Positions 1 to 10,127 of a stretch of DNA of 64,000 nt are shown here, piece after piece. Source of the DNA: Pelagibacteraceae bacterium AG-325-C10 (GTDB lineage: Bacteria; Pseudomonadota; Alphaproteobacteria; Pelagibacterales; Pelagibacteraceae); assembly GCA_003282975.1 (NCBI GenBank), contig QBYD01000005.1, positions 1 through 64,000 of the forward strand, given 5' to 3'. The notes under the pieces were generated by a model, which had not been told where the DNA came from, ran no database searches, and was given only the letters and a program-made list of their open reading frames with translations. Each line of letters opens with the position of its first letter. Positions within the stretch are counted from its first letter, which is position 1. The position numbers and the translations under genes were made by a program.

Positions 1-35
1 TAAACGAATACGGAAAATAGAAACTTATTCTTCAA
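1..35 (-). CDS. possible SURF1-like oxidase assembly protein, N-terminal fragment (runs off left edge)
   Basis: Downstream of ctaE on the minus strand, a TTG at 33-35 opens a frame reading LKNKFLFSVFV before the window ends. A short basic start followed by a hydrophobic stretch fits the first membrane segment of SURF1, which often follows ctaE in alphaproteobacterial oxidase clusters. Only about 11 codons are visible and no ribosome binding site is seen, so the identity rests mainly on position. Confidence 0.3.
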   Translation of the reverse strand, partial: MKNKFLFSVFV

Positions 36-45
36 GAGTTAAATA

Positions 46-834
46 TTAACTTCCCCAAATATAAATAGCTGCAAATAAGAATAACCAAACTACATCAACA
101 AAGTGCCAATACCATGCAGCGGCCTCAAATCCAAAATGATGATCTTTTGTAAAGTGGCCTAATTTACCTCTCCACAAACAAACAGCTAAAAATATTGTTC
201 CAACTATGACATGAAAACCATGAAATCCTGTTGCCATGTAAAATACTGCACCATAAATATGACCAGAATAATTAAAGGTTGCATGATGATATTCATAAGC
301 TTGAAGTAGAGTAAAAAAGAAACCTAAAATAACAGTCAAAGTTAAGCCTTGAATAAATCCCTTTCTGTCACCTTCTATTAACGAGTGATGGGCCCAAGTT
401 ACTGTAGTTCCTGAAAGTAACAAAACAAGAGTGTTGATTAATGGTATGTCCCAAGGATCAAAAGTTTCGATATCTTTTGGAGGCCAGACATTTCCAACAA
501 ATTCATTTGGAAATAAACTAATATCAAAATACGCCCAGAACCATGCTACAAAAAACATAACCTCTGATGCAATGAACAATGTCATTCCGTAACGATGATG
601 AATTTGAACGACAGGTGTATGGTGTCCTTGATGCTCTGCTTCGATCACAACATCTCTGAACCACATATAAGCGCCATATAAAACTAATGCTAAACCTAAG
701 TACATTCCCCAAGAAACATCATTGTGCATGTAAAAGATTGTGCCAATTGCTAAAACTAGACAAGAAAATGAAACGTAAATAGGCCAAGGACTTGGGTCTA
801 CTAGGTGGTAATCATGTTTTTTTTCAGCTGACAT
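46..834 (-). CDS. ctaE: cytochrome c oxidase subunit III
   Basis: Structural subunit III of the aa3-type cytochrome c oxidase in the inner membrane; in this family it stabilises subunit I and the proton entry path. The 262 residues match the family length and seven-helix pattern. Recognisable stretches are LVDPSPWP near the N-terminus, WFRDVVIEAEHQGHHTP around residues 58-74, a SEVMFF helix, SGTTVTWAHH, and the C-terminal FEAAAWYWHFVDVVWLFLF. It is the last oxidase structural gene of the cluster and lies 9 bases after ctaG, so it is probably co-transcribed. No anomaly is seen. Confidence 0.97.
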   Translation of the reverse strand: MSAEKKHDYHLVDPSPWPIYVSFSCLVLAIGTIFYMHNDVSWGMYLGLALVLYGAYMWFRDVVIEAEHQGHHTPVVQIHHRYGMTLFIASEVMFFVAWFWAYFDISLFPNEFVGNVWPPKDIETFDPWDIPLINTLVLLLSGTTVTWAHHSLIEGDRKGFIQGLTLTVILGFFFTLLQAYEYHHATFNYSGHIYGAVFYMATGFHGFHVIVGTIFLAVCLWRGKLGHFTKDHHFGFEAAAWYWHFVDVVWLFLFAAIYIWGS

Positions 835-843
835 TTTTCGTGA

Positions 844-1377
844 TTATGATTGTTTATAGTAATCTGTCGAGAAAAAAGTGTACGACATAGTTACATCCTG
901 TAAATTTTTTGTAGTTGGATCATTTACAAGCTCAGGATCTAAATAAAAAGTCATAACATAAGTAGCCTTCTCTCCAGCTTTAAGAGCCTGTTTTTCAAAA
1001 CAAAAACAACCTAATTTACTATAATATTTACCAAAGCTTGCTGGAGAAACATTAAAACTTGCGACACCATATGTCGTGTCTTCCCCATAATTTTTTACTT
1101 CAAACTCTATTCTATTGACTTGACCAACCTTTACATCAATAACATTTTTTTTAGCTTTAAAATCCCACTCAAGATTATTTACATTAGTATCAAATCTAAC
1201 ACTTACCACTTTATCTAAAATAATATTTGGAGCTTCTTTTGATACTTGAGTGGTGCCTCCAAATCCAGTTATTCTACAAAATGCATCATAAAGTGGAACC
1301 GCAGCGAAAGAGAGTCCCAACATAAGAAAAAAAATTCCTCCTAGTAAAACTGGTGTTAAAGTTTTCTTCTTAATCAT
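844..1377 (-). CDS. ctaG: cytochrome c oxidase assembly protein CtaG/Cox11
   Basis: Copper chaperone that delivers Cu(B) to subunit I of cytochrome c oxidase. The 177-residue protein has an N-terminal membrane anchor (about residues 9-28) with the conserved AVPLYDAFCRITGFGGT segment (Cys34), then a periplasmic Cox11 domain carrying the copper-binding CFCF motif (Cys124, Cys126). The start ATG overlaps the stop of the upstream 41-codon ORF as ATGA, which suggests coupled translation. It lies in the order expected for alphaproteobacteria: ctaB, small membrane ORF, ctaG, ctaE. Confidence 0.96.
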   Translation of the reverse strand: MIKKKTLTPVLLGGIFFLMLGLSFAAVPLYDAFCRITGFGGTTQVSKEAPNIILDKVVSVRFDTNVNNLEWDFKAKKNVIDVKVGQVNRIEFEVKNYGEDTTYGVASFNVSPASFGKYYSKLGCFCFEKQALKAGEKATYVMTFYLDPELVNDPTTKNLQDVTMSYTFFSTDYYKQS

Positions 1378-1499
1378 ATCTGTCTATCAAATACTCCAAC
1401 ATTGTATAAAGTAAAAACAAATAAAAAAACCATAAACGCTAAAATTAATATCGCAGTTAAAATATTTTTCTTTTTAGTTTTTTTATCAGGTATCATCAT
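1374..1499 (-). CDS. small single-span membrane protein of the oxidase operon (CoxF-like)
   Basis: A 41-codon ORF reading MMIPDKKTKKKN, then one hydrophobic segment (about residues 13-33), then YNVGVFDRQI. Its first ATG overlaps the ctaB stop as ATGA and its own stop overlaps the ctaG ATG in the same way, so it is locked into the operon at both ends. Many alphaproteobacteria carry a tiny one-helix protein at this place between ctaB and ctaG, often called CoxF; its role is not well defined. Assignment is by position and shape. The second codon is also ATG and could be the start. Confidence 0.75.
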   Translation of the reverse strand: MMIPDKKTKKKNILTAILILAFMVFLFVFTLYNVGVFDRQI

Positions 1500-2407
1500 A
1501 AAATTTTATCAATTAAAAATAGAACAAATATCAAAAATAGATATAAAATTGAATATCCAAATATAGATTTTGCTTTTTTCGCATTAAATTTATCTTTTTT
1601 ATAGTTGTAAAGCTCAAAACATAAAAAATTGTAATATAATGTTAAAATTAAAGATGGGATTAGAAATACTAAACTAACAAAGCCAATTGCAAAAGGCAAA
1701 ATAATTACTGGTAGCATAATAATAGAGTATATGAATATATTTAATTTTGTACTTTCAACGCCATTAGTTAAGGGAAGCATAGGTATCTTTGCTTTTTTAT
1801 AATCACTAGATTTATAAAGACTCAAAGCCCAAAAATGCGATGGTGTCCAAAAAAAGATAATTAAAAAAAATGTTAAAGGTTCTAAAGAAAGAGAGTTTGT
1901 GGCAATAGTCCAGCCGATTACAGGTGGTAAGGCACCTGCGGCCCCACCAATTACAATGTTTTGAGGGGTTTTTCTTTTTAGCCAGATTGTGTAAACAAAA
2001 ACATAAAATGAAATCGTAAACAATAATAAACCCGCTGATATTCTATTAGCAAAGAAATCAAGAGCAATTATAGAAAATATTGAAAGAGTAACACCAAAAA
2101 TTAATGCTTGATTTTTATTAACTTTGCCTGTCGGTATTGGTCTTAAGCAAGTTCTTGTCATCAAAGCATCAAGATCAGATTCATACCACATATTTAATGC
2201 ACCTGCAGCTCCTGCACCAATGGAAACTAATATAATTCCAATTATTGCATCTTTTGTTGGAACTATATTTGGAGCCATCAATAATCCAACTGCACATGTA
2301 AATATAACTAAAGACATCACTCTTGGCTTCATAAGCTTAAACAGCTCAGAAAAATTAAAAACGTCTTCCTGACTTAGGTTTCTATTTTTTAATTTAGACT
2401 TAATCAT
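1496..2407 (-). CDS. ctaB: protoheme IX farnesyltransferase (heme O synthase)
   Basis: Transfers a farnesyl group to protoheme IX to make heme O, the precursor of heme A for the aa3 oxidase encoded alongside. The 303 residues form a multi-helix UbiA-superfamily membrane protein. The prenyl-diphosphate/Mg site is visible as NMWYESDLDALMTRT (about residues 72-86) followed by RPIPTGK, and the second conserved loop reads SSDYKKAKIPMLP. It sits 28 bases after ctaD, and its stop overlaps the next start, consistent with operon expression. Confidence 0.96.
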   Translation of the reverse strand: MIKSKLKNRNLSQEDVFNFSELFKLMKPRVMSLVIFTCAVGLLMAPNIVPTKDAIIGIILVSIGAGAAGALNMWYESDLDALMTRTCLRPIPTGKVNKNQALIFGVTLSIFSIIALDFFANRISAGLLLFTISFYVFVYTIWLKRKTPQNIVIGGAAGALPPVIGWTIATNSLSLEPLTFFLIIFFWTPSHFWALSLYKSSDYKKAKIPMLPLTNGVESTKLNIFIYSIIMLPVIILPFAIGFVSLVFLIPSLILTLYYNFLCFELYNYKKDKFNAKKAKSIFGYSILYLFLIFVLFLIDKIL

Positions 2408-2435
2408 TAATTCTTAGTTTAAAAATCTAAAAAAA

Positions 2436-4887
<2,452 letters not shown>

Positions 4888-4948
4888 TTTTTTACCCTAT
4901 ATAGAGCGTCTTTTAAAAAAATACACTTTTACTTTTAGCGACAAAATA

Positions 4949-5647
4949 TCAATTAATGGCGTAATTTATGATCGATAGAGCAGAAATTATAGCAGTTTCA
5001 GATCTCAAGATGTTTTCATTGATTTTAATAGGCTGAACACCATTAAATTTAAGAATCTCTTCCCTTTCCTCCTCAGAGAAATCTCCCTCAGGTCCTATAA
5101 TAACACACGTAGGCTTTGTCGTTAACTTTTTAAGATCAATTTTAGTATTAGAGGTATTGAGATCAGTAAATATCAAATCCATATCATTACTAAGAAAATT
5201 TTTTAATTTTTGAGGTTCTTCAATAATTGGAACTGTAATTCTATTTGATTGTTCAGCAGCTTCTATAATTACTTTTTCCAATCTTTCTTTATTTATTTTT
5301 CTAACAATCGTTCTATCAAAAATAATAGGTAAAAATTTTGTAACTCCTAATTCAGTTGCTTTTTGTATCATGAAATTGAAATAATTTGATTTGATTGGTG
5401 AAAAAGCTAGCCATAGTTCTTTAAAATTTTCTTTTTGTCTTAATTGTTTTGTAATACTAAATTCAACATTGTTTTTTGAAATACTTAAAATTTTTGCTTC
5501 CCACTCACCACTACTATTAAATAAAGAGAAAACTTCGTTTTCTTTAATTCTCATAACTTTACTTACATAGTGAGATTGTGATTTATCAAGTGTAGCTATC
5601 AAATTAAGTGATAAACTTTTGGGATAAAATAATCTAATATTACTCAT
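4949..5647 (-). CDS. rsmE: 16S rRNA (uracil1498-N3)-methyltransferase
   Basis: SPOUT-class methyltransferase that methylates U1498 of 16S rRNA. The 232-residue protein has an N-terminal PUA-like domain (SHYVSKVMR at about 25-33) and a C-terminal knotted SAM-binding domain. Family signatures are QKATELGV (95-102), EAAEQSNR (129-136), GPEGDFSEEE (185-194) and LRSETA (214-219). The start codon lies only 16 bases from the start of the divergent HAD gene, so its promoter must overlap that gene. Confidence 0.93.
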   Translation of the reverse strand: MSNIRLFYPKSLSLNLIATLDKSQSHYVSKVMRIKENEVFSLFNSSGEWEAKILSISKNNVEFSITKQLRQKENFKELWLAFSPIKSNYFNFMIQKATELGVTKFLPIIFDRTIVRKINKERLEKVIIEAAEQSNRITVPIIEEPQKLKNFLSNDMDLIFTDLNTSNTKIDLKKLTTKPTCVIIGPEGDFSEEEREEILKFNGVQPIKINENILRSETAIISALSIINYAIN

Positions 5648-5653
5648 TATAAT
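5648..5653 (+). promoter_or_regulatory. candidate -10 element (TATAAT) for a near-leaderless HAD transcript
   Basis: The 16-base gap between the divergent rsmE and HAD start codons contains a perfect TATAAT on the plus strand. Its end is 10 bases before the HAD ATG at 5664. Transcription starting 6-7 bases downstream would leave a 5' leader of only a few bases. No clear -35 was identified, and in such A+T-rich DNA the hexamer could occur by chance. Confidence 0.35.
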
Positions 5654-5663
5654 AAGTTTAATT

Positions 5664-6326
5664 ATGAAAAATATTAAAGCAATAATTTTTGATGCATATG
5701 GAACTTTATTTGACGTAAATTCTGCAGCAGAGAAATGTAAAGAAAAAATTGGTGATAAGTGGGAGGTATTTGCAAACTACTGGCGAACTACTCAACTAGA
5801 ATATACTTGGCTTAGAAGTTTGATGAAAAAACATAAAGACTTTTGGCAAGTGACTGAAGATAGTTTGAACAAATCTATGAAAGCATATGAAATAGATTCT
5901 TCAATGAGAAATGAATTATTAGATCTTTATAAAACTTTATCACCATTTAAAGAAGTACCTGAAGTTTTAAAATCACTTAAAGAAAAAAATTATAAACTAG
6001 CTATCCTTTCAAATGGTACACCTGCCCTTCTTAATCAATTAGTTGTAAGTAATAATTTAGATAATTTATTTGATGATCTTTTTTCAATAGAACAAGTTGG
6101 TATTTATAAACCAGACTCTAAAGTTTACGATATACCAATTAAAAAATATGATATTCAAAAAAATGAAGTTACTTTTTTAAGTGCTAACACTTGGGATGTA
6201 TCAGGTGGTGGAAATTATGGCTATAATTCAATATGGGTAAACAGAAATAACAATATTTTTGATAATTTAGATTACAATCCTAAGCATGAAATTAAAGATT
6301 TGTCTGAGTTAGCGACCTTAATTTAA
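5664..6326 (+). CDS. haloacid dehalogenase, type II (HAD superfamily)
   Basis: Resembles L-2-haloacid dehalogenases, which hydrolyse 2-haloalkanoic acids through an aspartyl ester. In the 220 residues the nucleophile motif is FDAYGTLFDV (Asp10), followed by a helical cap, the LSNGTP motif (about 116-121), the KPDSKVY lysine, and SANTWDVSGGGNYGY...WVNR, typical of type II dehalogenases. Real substrates in this organism are unknown; it could act on phosphorylated or other small acids. It is the first plus-strand gene ahead of the small CxxC ORF and the DoxX-pirin-Qor set, but a 64-base gap separates it from them. Confidence 0.85.
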   Translation: MKNIKAIIFDAYGTLFDVNSAAEKCKEKIGDKWEVFANYWRTTQLEYTWLRSLMKKHKDFWQVTEDSLNKSMKAYEIDSSMRNELLDLYKTLSPFKEVPEVLKSLKEKNYKLAILSNGTPALLNQLVVSNNLDNLFDDLFSIEQVGIYKPDSKVYDIPIKKYDIQKNEVTFLSANTWDVSGGGNYGYNSIWVNRNNNIFDNLDYNPKHEIKDLSELATLI

Positions 6327-6390
6327 AGCGATCATTTGGCTAATATCACAAATTTATTTAAAATATATCTTTCACTTGAAAGGAAAAAAT

Positions 6391-6579
6391 ATGAGTGAAA
6401 AAAAAGAAATTTCTTTTGAGATATATTCTGACTCTGAGGAAATGTTAGAACAAATTGTAGATAAATACGATCTCCCTGATAAATCAAAAGCGTTAAGATG
6501 TCTTATGGATTACGTAGAAGAAAAAGAAACTGAATGGGATGAAATGTTTGCAACAATTCGTTGCAATAGATGTGGATAG
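6391..6579 (+). CDS. small conserved-looking protein, ribbon-helix-helix-like with C-terminal CxxC
   Basis: A 62-residue protein with no function I can name. The ATG at 6391 is chosen over an upstream in-frame TTG (6376) because AAAGGAAAA lies just before it. The N-terminal half reads as one strand (EISFEIYSD) followed by two helices (SEEMLEQIVDKYDL, KSKALRCLMDYVEE), the order seen in ribbon-helix-helix DNA-binding proteins. The tail has Trp and ends in RCNRCG, a possible metal or redox CxxC. The stop overlaps the DoxX start by 10 bases, so the two are probably coupled. A regulatory role is inference only. Confidence 0.75.
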   Translation: MSEKKEISFEIYSDSEEMLEQIVDKYDLPDKSKALRCLMDYVEEKETEWDEMFATIRCNRCG

Positions 6580-6992
6580 AAGTGCAAAATATTAATAAAA
6601 AAATTGATAATTTTTTTTCAAACATTGATGCATTAGCATCTTTAGTTTTTCGATTTGGAATTGGTATTGCTTTTATAATTCATGGTTTAAACAAATTCCC
6701 TTTACCTCCTCAGGGATTAATAGAGTATTTTGACCTTTCACCAACAATAGCGTCCATGGTAGCTATTTCTGAATTACTTTCAGGTTTAGTTTTAATCATA
6801 AGTGGATTTATTAAAAACCCTATAGGCAACTTATTAACAAGACTTTCAGGACTTAACATAAGTGTTTTAATGGTAAGTATACTTTTATTTGCACACCAAG
6901 ACTGGTTAATCACAACAAAGCTTTTTACAAGTGAACAAATATTTCTTTTAATTGGTGGAATATACTTTTTAATTAGAGGTAATAGAGCATAG
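6570..6992 (+). CDS. DoxX family membrane protein
   Basis: A 140-residue protein with four predicted membrane helices and the DoxX-type N-terminal segment (VFRFGIGIAFIIHGLNKFPL, with a His-Gly-x-x-K pattern near residues 38-42). DoxX proteins are linked to quinone or thiol redox chemistry in the membrane, and some act with oxidoreductases in oxidative stress defence. The start overlaps the end of the 62-residue ORF; GTG at 6582 is an alternative. The pirin gene follows after 2 bases and a quinone oxidoreductase after that, which supports a redox role. Confidence 0.82.
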   Translation: MWIEVQNINKKIDNFFSNIDALASLVFRFGIGIAFIIHGLNKFPLPPQGLIEYFDLSPTIASMVAISELLSGLVLIISGFIKNPIGNLLTRLSGLNISVLMVSILLFAHQDWLITTKLFTSEQIFLLIGGIYFLIRGNRA

Positions 6993-6994
6993 AT

Positions 6995-7831
6995 ATGAAA
7001 CAAATTGAGGTACAAAAAATAATTGAACCAATTGTGGCATCCGACGGCGCTGGAGTAAAATTAAAAAGAAGTATTGGCGTAGAACCAAATTACTTTGATC
7101 CATTTTTAATGTTAGATGAATTTGGGTCTGAAAATAGTGAAGATTATATTGCAGGTTTTCCACCCCACCCTCATAGAGGAATTGAAACGGTCACTTATAT
7201 GTTAGCTGGTGATTTTGAACATAAAGATAGTACTGGTGGTGAAGGTAGAATGACTGCAGGAGATGTTCAATGGATGAAAACAGGAAGTGGGATAATTCAT
7301 TCAGAAATGCCTGCTATGAAAGAAGGTAAACTTCATGGTTTTCAATTATGGATTAACATGCCTGCAAAATTAAAGATGAGTAAACCAGAATATATTTATA
7401 TTGATGCAGATAAAATGAGTGTTCATAGTGACGATGATAAGCAGGTAAAAGTTATAGCTGGTAAATTTGAAAATGCTGAAGGCCCTGTTAGAGATCATAA
7501 CGTTGAGCCAACTTATTTTGATGTTGAGTTAAATAAAGATAAAGAATTTAATTTTAAGTTACCATCAACTCATAATACTTTTATTTATTTGGTTAATGGT
7601 GAAATTGAAATTGGCAAAAACAAACACGACAATGTTAAAGATAGTACATTAATACTATTAACAAAAGGTGAAGATTTAAATGTAAAAGCAAAATCAAATG
7701 CAAAATTTTTACTGATATCTGGAAAGCCAATTAATGAAGAAATTGCAAGAGGCGGACCCTTTGTAATGAATACTAAAGCTGAGATCTTGCAAGCAGTTCA
7801 AGATTATCATAATGATACATTTGTTAAATAA
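6995..7831 (+). CDS. pirin family protein
   Basis: A bicupin of 278 residues. The metal-binding residues of pirins are in the N-terminal cupin: His58 and His60 in HPHRG, and His102 and Glu104 in IIHSEMP. The family stretches ETVTYMLAG and GDVQWMKTGSG are intact. Characterised pirins are iron proteins acting as quercetin 2,3-dioxygenases or redox-sensitive regulators; substrate and role here are unknown. It lies 2 bases after DoxX and 3 bases before the quinone oxidoreductase, so the three are almost certainly co-transcribed. Confidence 0.92.
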   Translation: MKQIEVQKIIEPIVASDGAGVKLKRSIGVEPNYFDPFLMLDEFGSENSEDYIAGFPPHPHRGIETVTYMLAGDFEHKDSTGGEGRMTAGDVQWMKTGSGIIHSEMPAMKEGKLHGFQLWINMPAKLKMSKPEYIYIDADKMSVHSDDDKQVKVIAGKFENAEGPVRDHNVEPTYFDVELNKDKEFNFKLPSTHNTFIYLVNGEIEIGKNKHDNVKDSTLILLTKGEDLNVKAKSNAKFLLISGKPINEEIARGGPFVMNTKAEILQAVQDYHNDTFVK

Positions 7832-7834
7832 ATT

Positions 7835-8806
7835 ATGAAAGTTGTATCTATTAAAAAATTTGGTGGGCCTGAAGTTTTAGAGGTTGAGAATGTAGAAATT
7901 GGAAAACCAGGATCAAAAGAAGTTTTAGTTAAAAACTTATCTATAGGCCTTAATTTTATAGATACTTATCATCGAACAGGACTGTACCCTATTCCACTAC
8001 CAAGCGGTATTGGTCTCGAGGCTTGTGGTGAAATTGAAGAAGTTGGTTCTGAAGTTAGTCTTTTTAAAGTTGGTGATCGTGTAACGCATGCATCAATGCC
8101 AATTGGTGCTTATGCAGAAAAGCAAATAATGCCTGAAGATAAATTAGTATCTGTACCTGATGGAGTTTCAAATGAAGTCGCGTCTTGTATCACTTTAAAA
8201 GGAATTACTGCTGAATATTTATTACATAGAGCTTACCCACTAAAAAAAGGTGATAAAGTTTTATATCATGCAGCAGCCGGAGGACTTGGACAGATTTTAT
8301 GCCCTTGGGCAAATGCAATTGGAGCTGAAGTAATTGGAACAGTAGGATCAAAAGAAAAAAAAGAGATAGCAAAAAAAAATGGTTGTCATCATGTAATTAA
8401 TTATACTGATAAAAACTTTGTAGAAGAGGTTGAAAAAATTGTAGGAAAAAATGGTATTGATGTTGTTTATGACGGTGTTGGTGCAAAAACATTTGAGGGG
8501 TCTATTGAAGTTTTAAAAATAAGAGGAATGATGGTTGCCTTTGGTAATGCATCTGGTTATGTCAACACTATAGATGTAAAAAAACACATAAATGCAAAAG
8601 GATTATTTTTTACAAGACCTTCAATAGCTCACTACACCGTAAAAAGAGAAGAGTTAGAAGAGTCTGCTAAAAAAGTTTTTGAAGCTGTATTAACTGGAAA
8701 GTTTAAAATTGAAATTGCTAAAAAATATGCTTTGGATGATGCTAGAAAAGCACATGAAGATTTAGAAGGTAGAAAGCTAACTGGACCTGCAGTTATACTT
8801 CCTTAA
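7835..8806 (+). CDS. NADPH:quinone oxidoreductase (zeta-crystallin type, MDR superfamily)
   Basis: A 323-residue zinc-free medium-chain dehydrogenase/reductase. The N-terminal GroES-like domain has the FIDTYHRTGLYP motif (about 41-52) typical of Qor, and the Rossmann domain has AAAGGLGQ (146-153). Characterised members reduce quinones with NADPH by one electron; the substrate here is unproven. It ends the DoxX-pirin-Qor run and overlaps the convergent DUF2721 gene by 4 bases, so the operon stops here. Confidence 0.9.
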   Translation: MKVVSIKKFGGPEVLEVENVEIGKPGSKEVLVKNLSIGLNFIDTYHRTGLYPIPLPSGIGLEACGEIEEVGSEVSLFKVGDRVTHASMPIGAYAEKQIMPEDKLVSVPDGVSNEVASCITLKGITAEYLLHRAYPLKKGDKVLYHAAAGGLGQILCPWANAIGAEVIGTVGSKEKKEIAKKNGCHHVINYTDKNFVEEVEKIVGKNGIDVVYDGVGAKTFEGSIEVLKIRGMMVAFGNASGYVNTIDVKKHINAKGLFFTRPSIAHYTVKREELEESAKKVFEAVLTGKFKIEIAKKYALDDARKAHEDLEGRKLTGPAVILP

Positions 8807-9207
8807 TCAACGCTTACATCCATATCAGACATATGAAGTTTTAATGCATTTGTTGATATATGAATTTCTCTAATAAAAAAAAGTATAGAAATAATCATTG
8901 ATAGACAGCAGGATCCAAAAATTAATCTAGCAATAAAAACTTCATTCAAATAAAGACCCAATACTGTCAACATATTAAATAAAAATCCAAATGCGGCAAA
9001 CATAATAGTCCATCGCAGAAGAGTAATTCTTCCACTTAAATTTATAAATTGTTTTCTCCATTCATTTGGAACATGATTTTCATAGACATGCTCATCATGT
9101 AGCTCTCTAATAAGCTTACTTAATGAATGAAACCTATTACTATAGATATTCATTAGTAATGGTATTGCTGGAAACATTAGGGCTGTGACTGTGTAATCTA
9201 TATTCAT
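8803..9207 (-). CDS. DUF2721 family membrane protein
   Basis: A 134-residue membrane protein with an N-terminal hydrophobic segment, a cytosolic charged stretch (HSLSKLIRELHDEHV) and two further helices (about 65-87 and 92-112). The pattern, including NRFHSLSKLIREL and LLRWTIMFAA, matches DUF2721, whose function is unknown. It is a single gene convergent with qor and divergent from ubiA, with a 49-base gap holding both start regions. Confidence 0.75.
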   Translation of the reverse strand: MNIDYTVTALMFPAIPLLMNIYSNRFHSLSKLIRELHDEHVYENHVPNEWRKQFINLSGRITLLRWTIMFAAFGFLFNMLTVLGLYLNEVFIARLIFGSCCLSMIISILFFIREIHISTNALKLHMSDMDVSVD

Positions 9208-9256
9208 ACGAATCAGTTTGATTATGAATCTAGCCTTTGTTATTTACAAGTAAATT

Positions 9257-10123
9257 ATGAACCAAATAAACCTATTTATAGAACTAATAAGATTGAAAAG
9301 GCCTATTGGCTTTATGCTTTTGTTTTGGCCTTGTCTATGGGGATTAACATTGGTTTATGACTTTCAATCAAGTTTATTAAATTATTTTTTTTATTCTGCT
9401 CTTTTCTTGTCAGGATCTATTTTAATGCGCTCCGCAGGATGCATTGTAAATGATATTGCGGATAAAAATTTTGATAAAAAAGTTGAGAGAACTAAAAAAA
9501 GACCAATTGCATCTGGAAAAGTTTCGGTGAAACTTGCTTCTATATATGCAATAATTTTATGTGGAATTGCCTTTTTAGTACTAATCAATTTCAATAAACT
9601 TACAATTTTGATGGCTTTAATCTCAATGCCTTTAGCTTTTACATATCCGTTAATGAAGAGAATTACTTATTGGCCTCAATTGTTTCTTGGAATTACATTT
9701 AACTATGGTTTGGTGCTTGCTTGGATCTCAATAGCTAATGAAATTTCAATTATTCCAATCATTTTCTATTTAGGAGCCATATTTTGGACACTAGGCTACG
9801 ACACAATTTACGGATTTCAAGATATTAAAGATGATGAAATAATAGGTGTAAAATCAACTTCAATAAAGTTTAAAAATGATCCAAAAAAATTTTTATTTAT
9901 TTCATATTGTATATTTATCATATCACTTCTTTTGATTGGAGTATTAATGAGTTTTAAATACTATTATTTTATGTTTTTAATTTTTCCAATTATTCATTTA
10001 CTAGTATTTCAAGTAAAAAAATTAAATACTGAACAACCAATCGATTGCCTAAACAGATTTAAAAGTAATAATTTTTTAGGGCTAATCATTTTTATGAATA
10101 TTCTGATAGGTAAATTAATTTAA
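9257..10123 (+). CDS. ubiA: 4-hydroxybenzoate polyprenyltransferase
   Basis: Prenylates 4-hydroxybenzoate in ubiquinone synthesis. This 288-residue integral membrane enzyme carries the first Asp-rich motif as NDIADKNFD (65-73) followed by RTKKRPIASGK, and the second as YDTIYGFQDIKDDEIIGVKS. About eight or nine helices are visible. It is followed after 4 bases by msbA, so it may share a transcript with the lipid A genes, although the functions differ. The starting ATG directly follows a 49-base divergent region. Confidence 0.94.
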   Translation: MNQINLFIELIRLKRPIGFMLLFWPCLWGLTLVYDFQSSLLNYFFYSALFLSGSILMRSAGCIVNDIADKNFDKKVERTKKRPIASGKVSVKLASIYAIILCGIAFLVLINFNKLTILMALISMPLAFTYPLMKRITYWPQLFLGITFNYGLVLAWISIANEISIIPIIFYLGAIFWTLGYDTIYGFQDIKDDEIIGVKSTSIKFKNDPKKFLFISYCIFIISLLLIGVLMSFKYYYFMFLIFPIIHLLVFQVKKLNTEQPIDCLNRFKSNNFLGLIIFMNILIGKLI

Positions 10124-10127
10124 ATAA

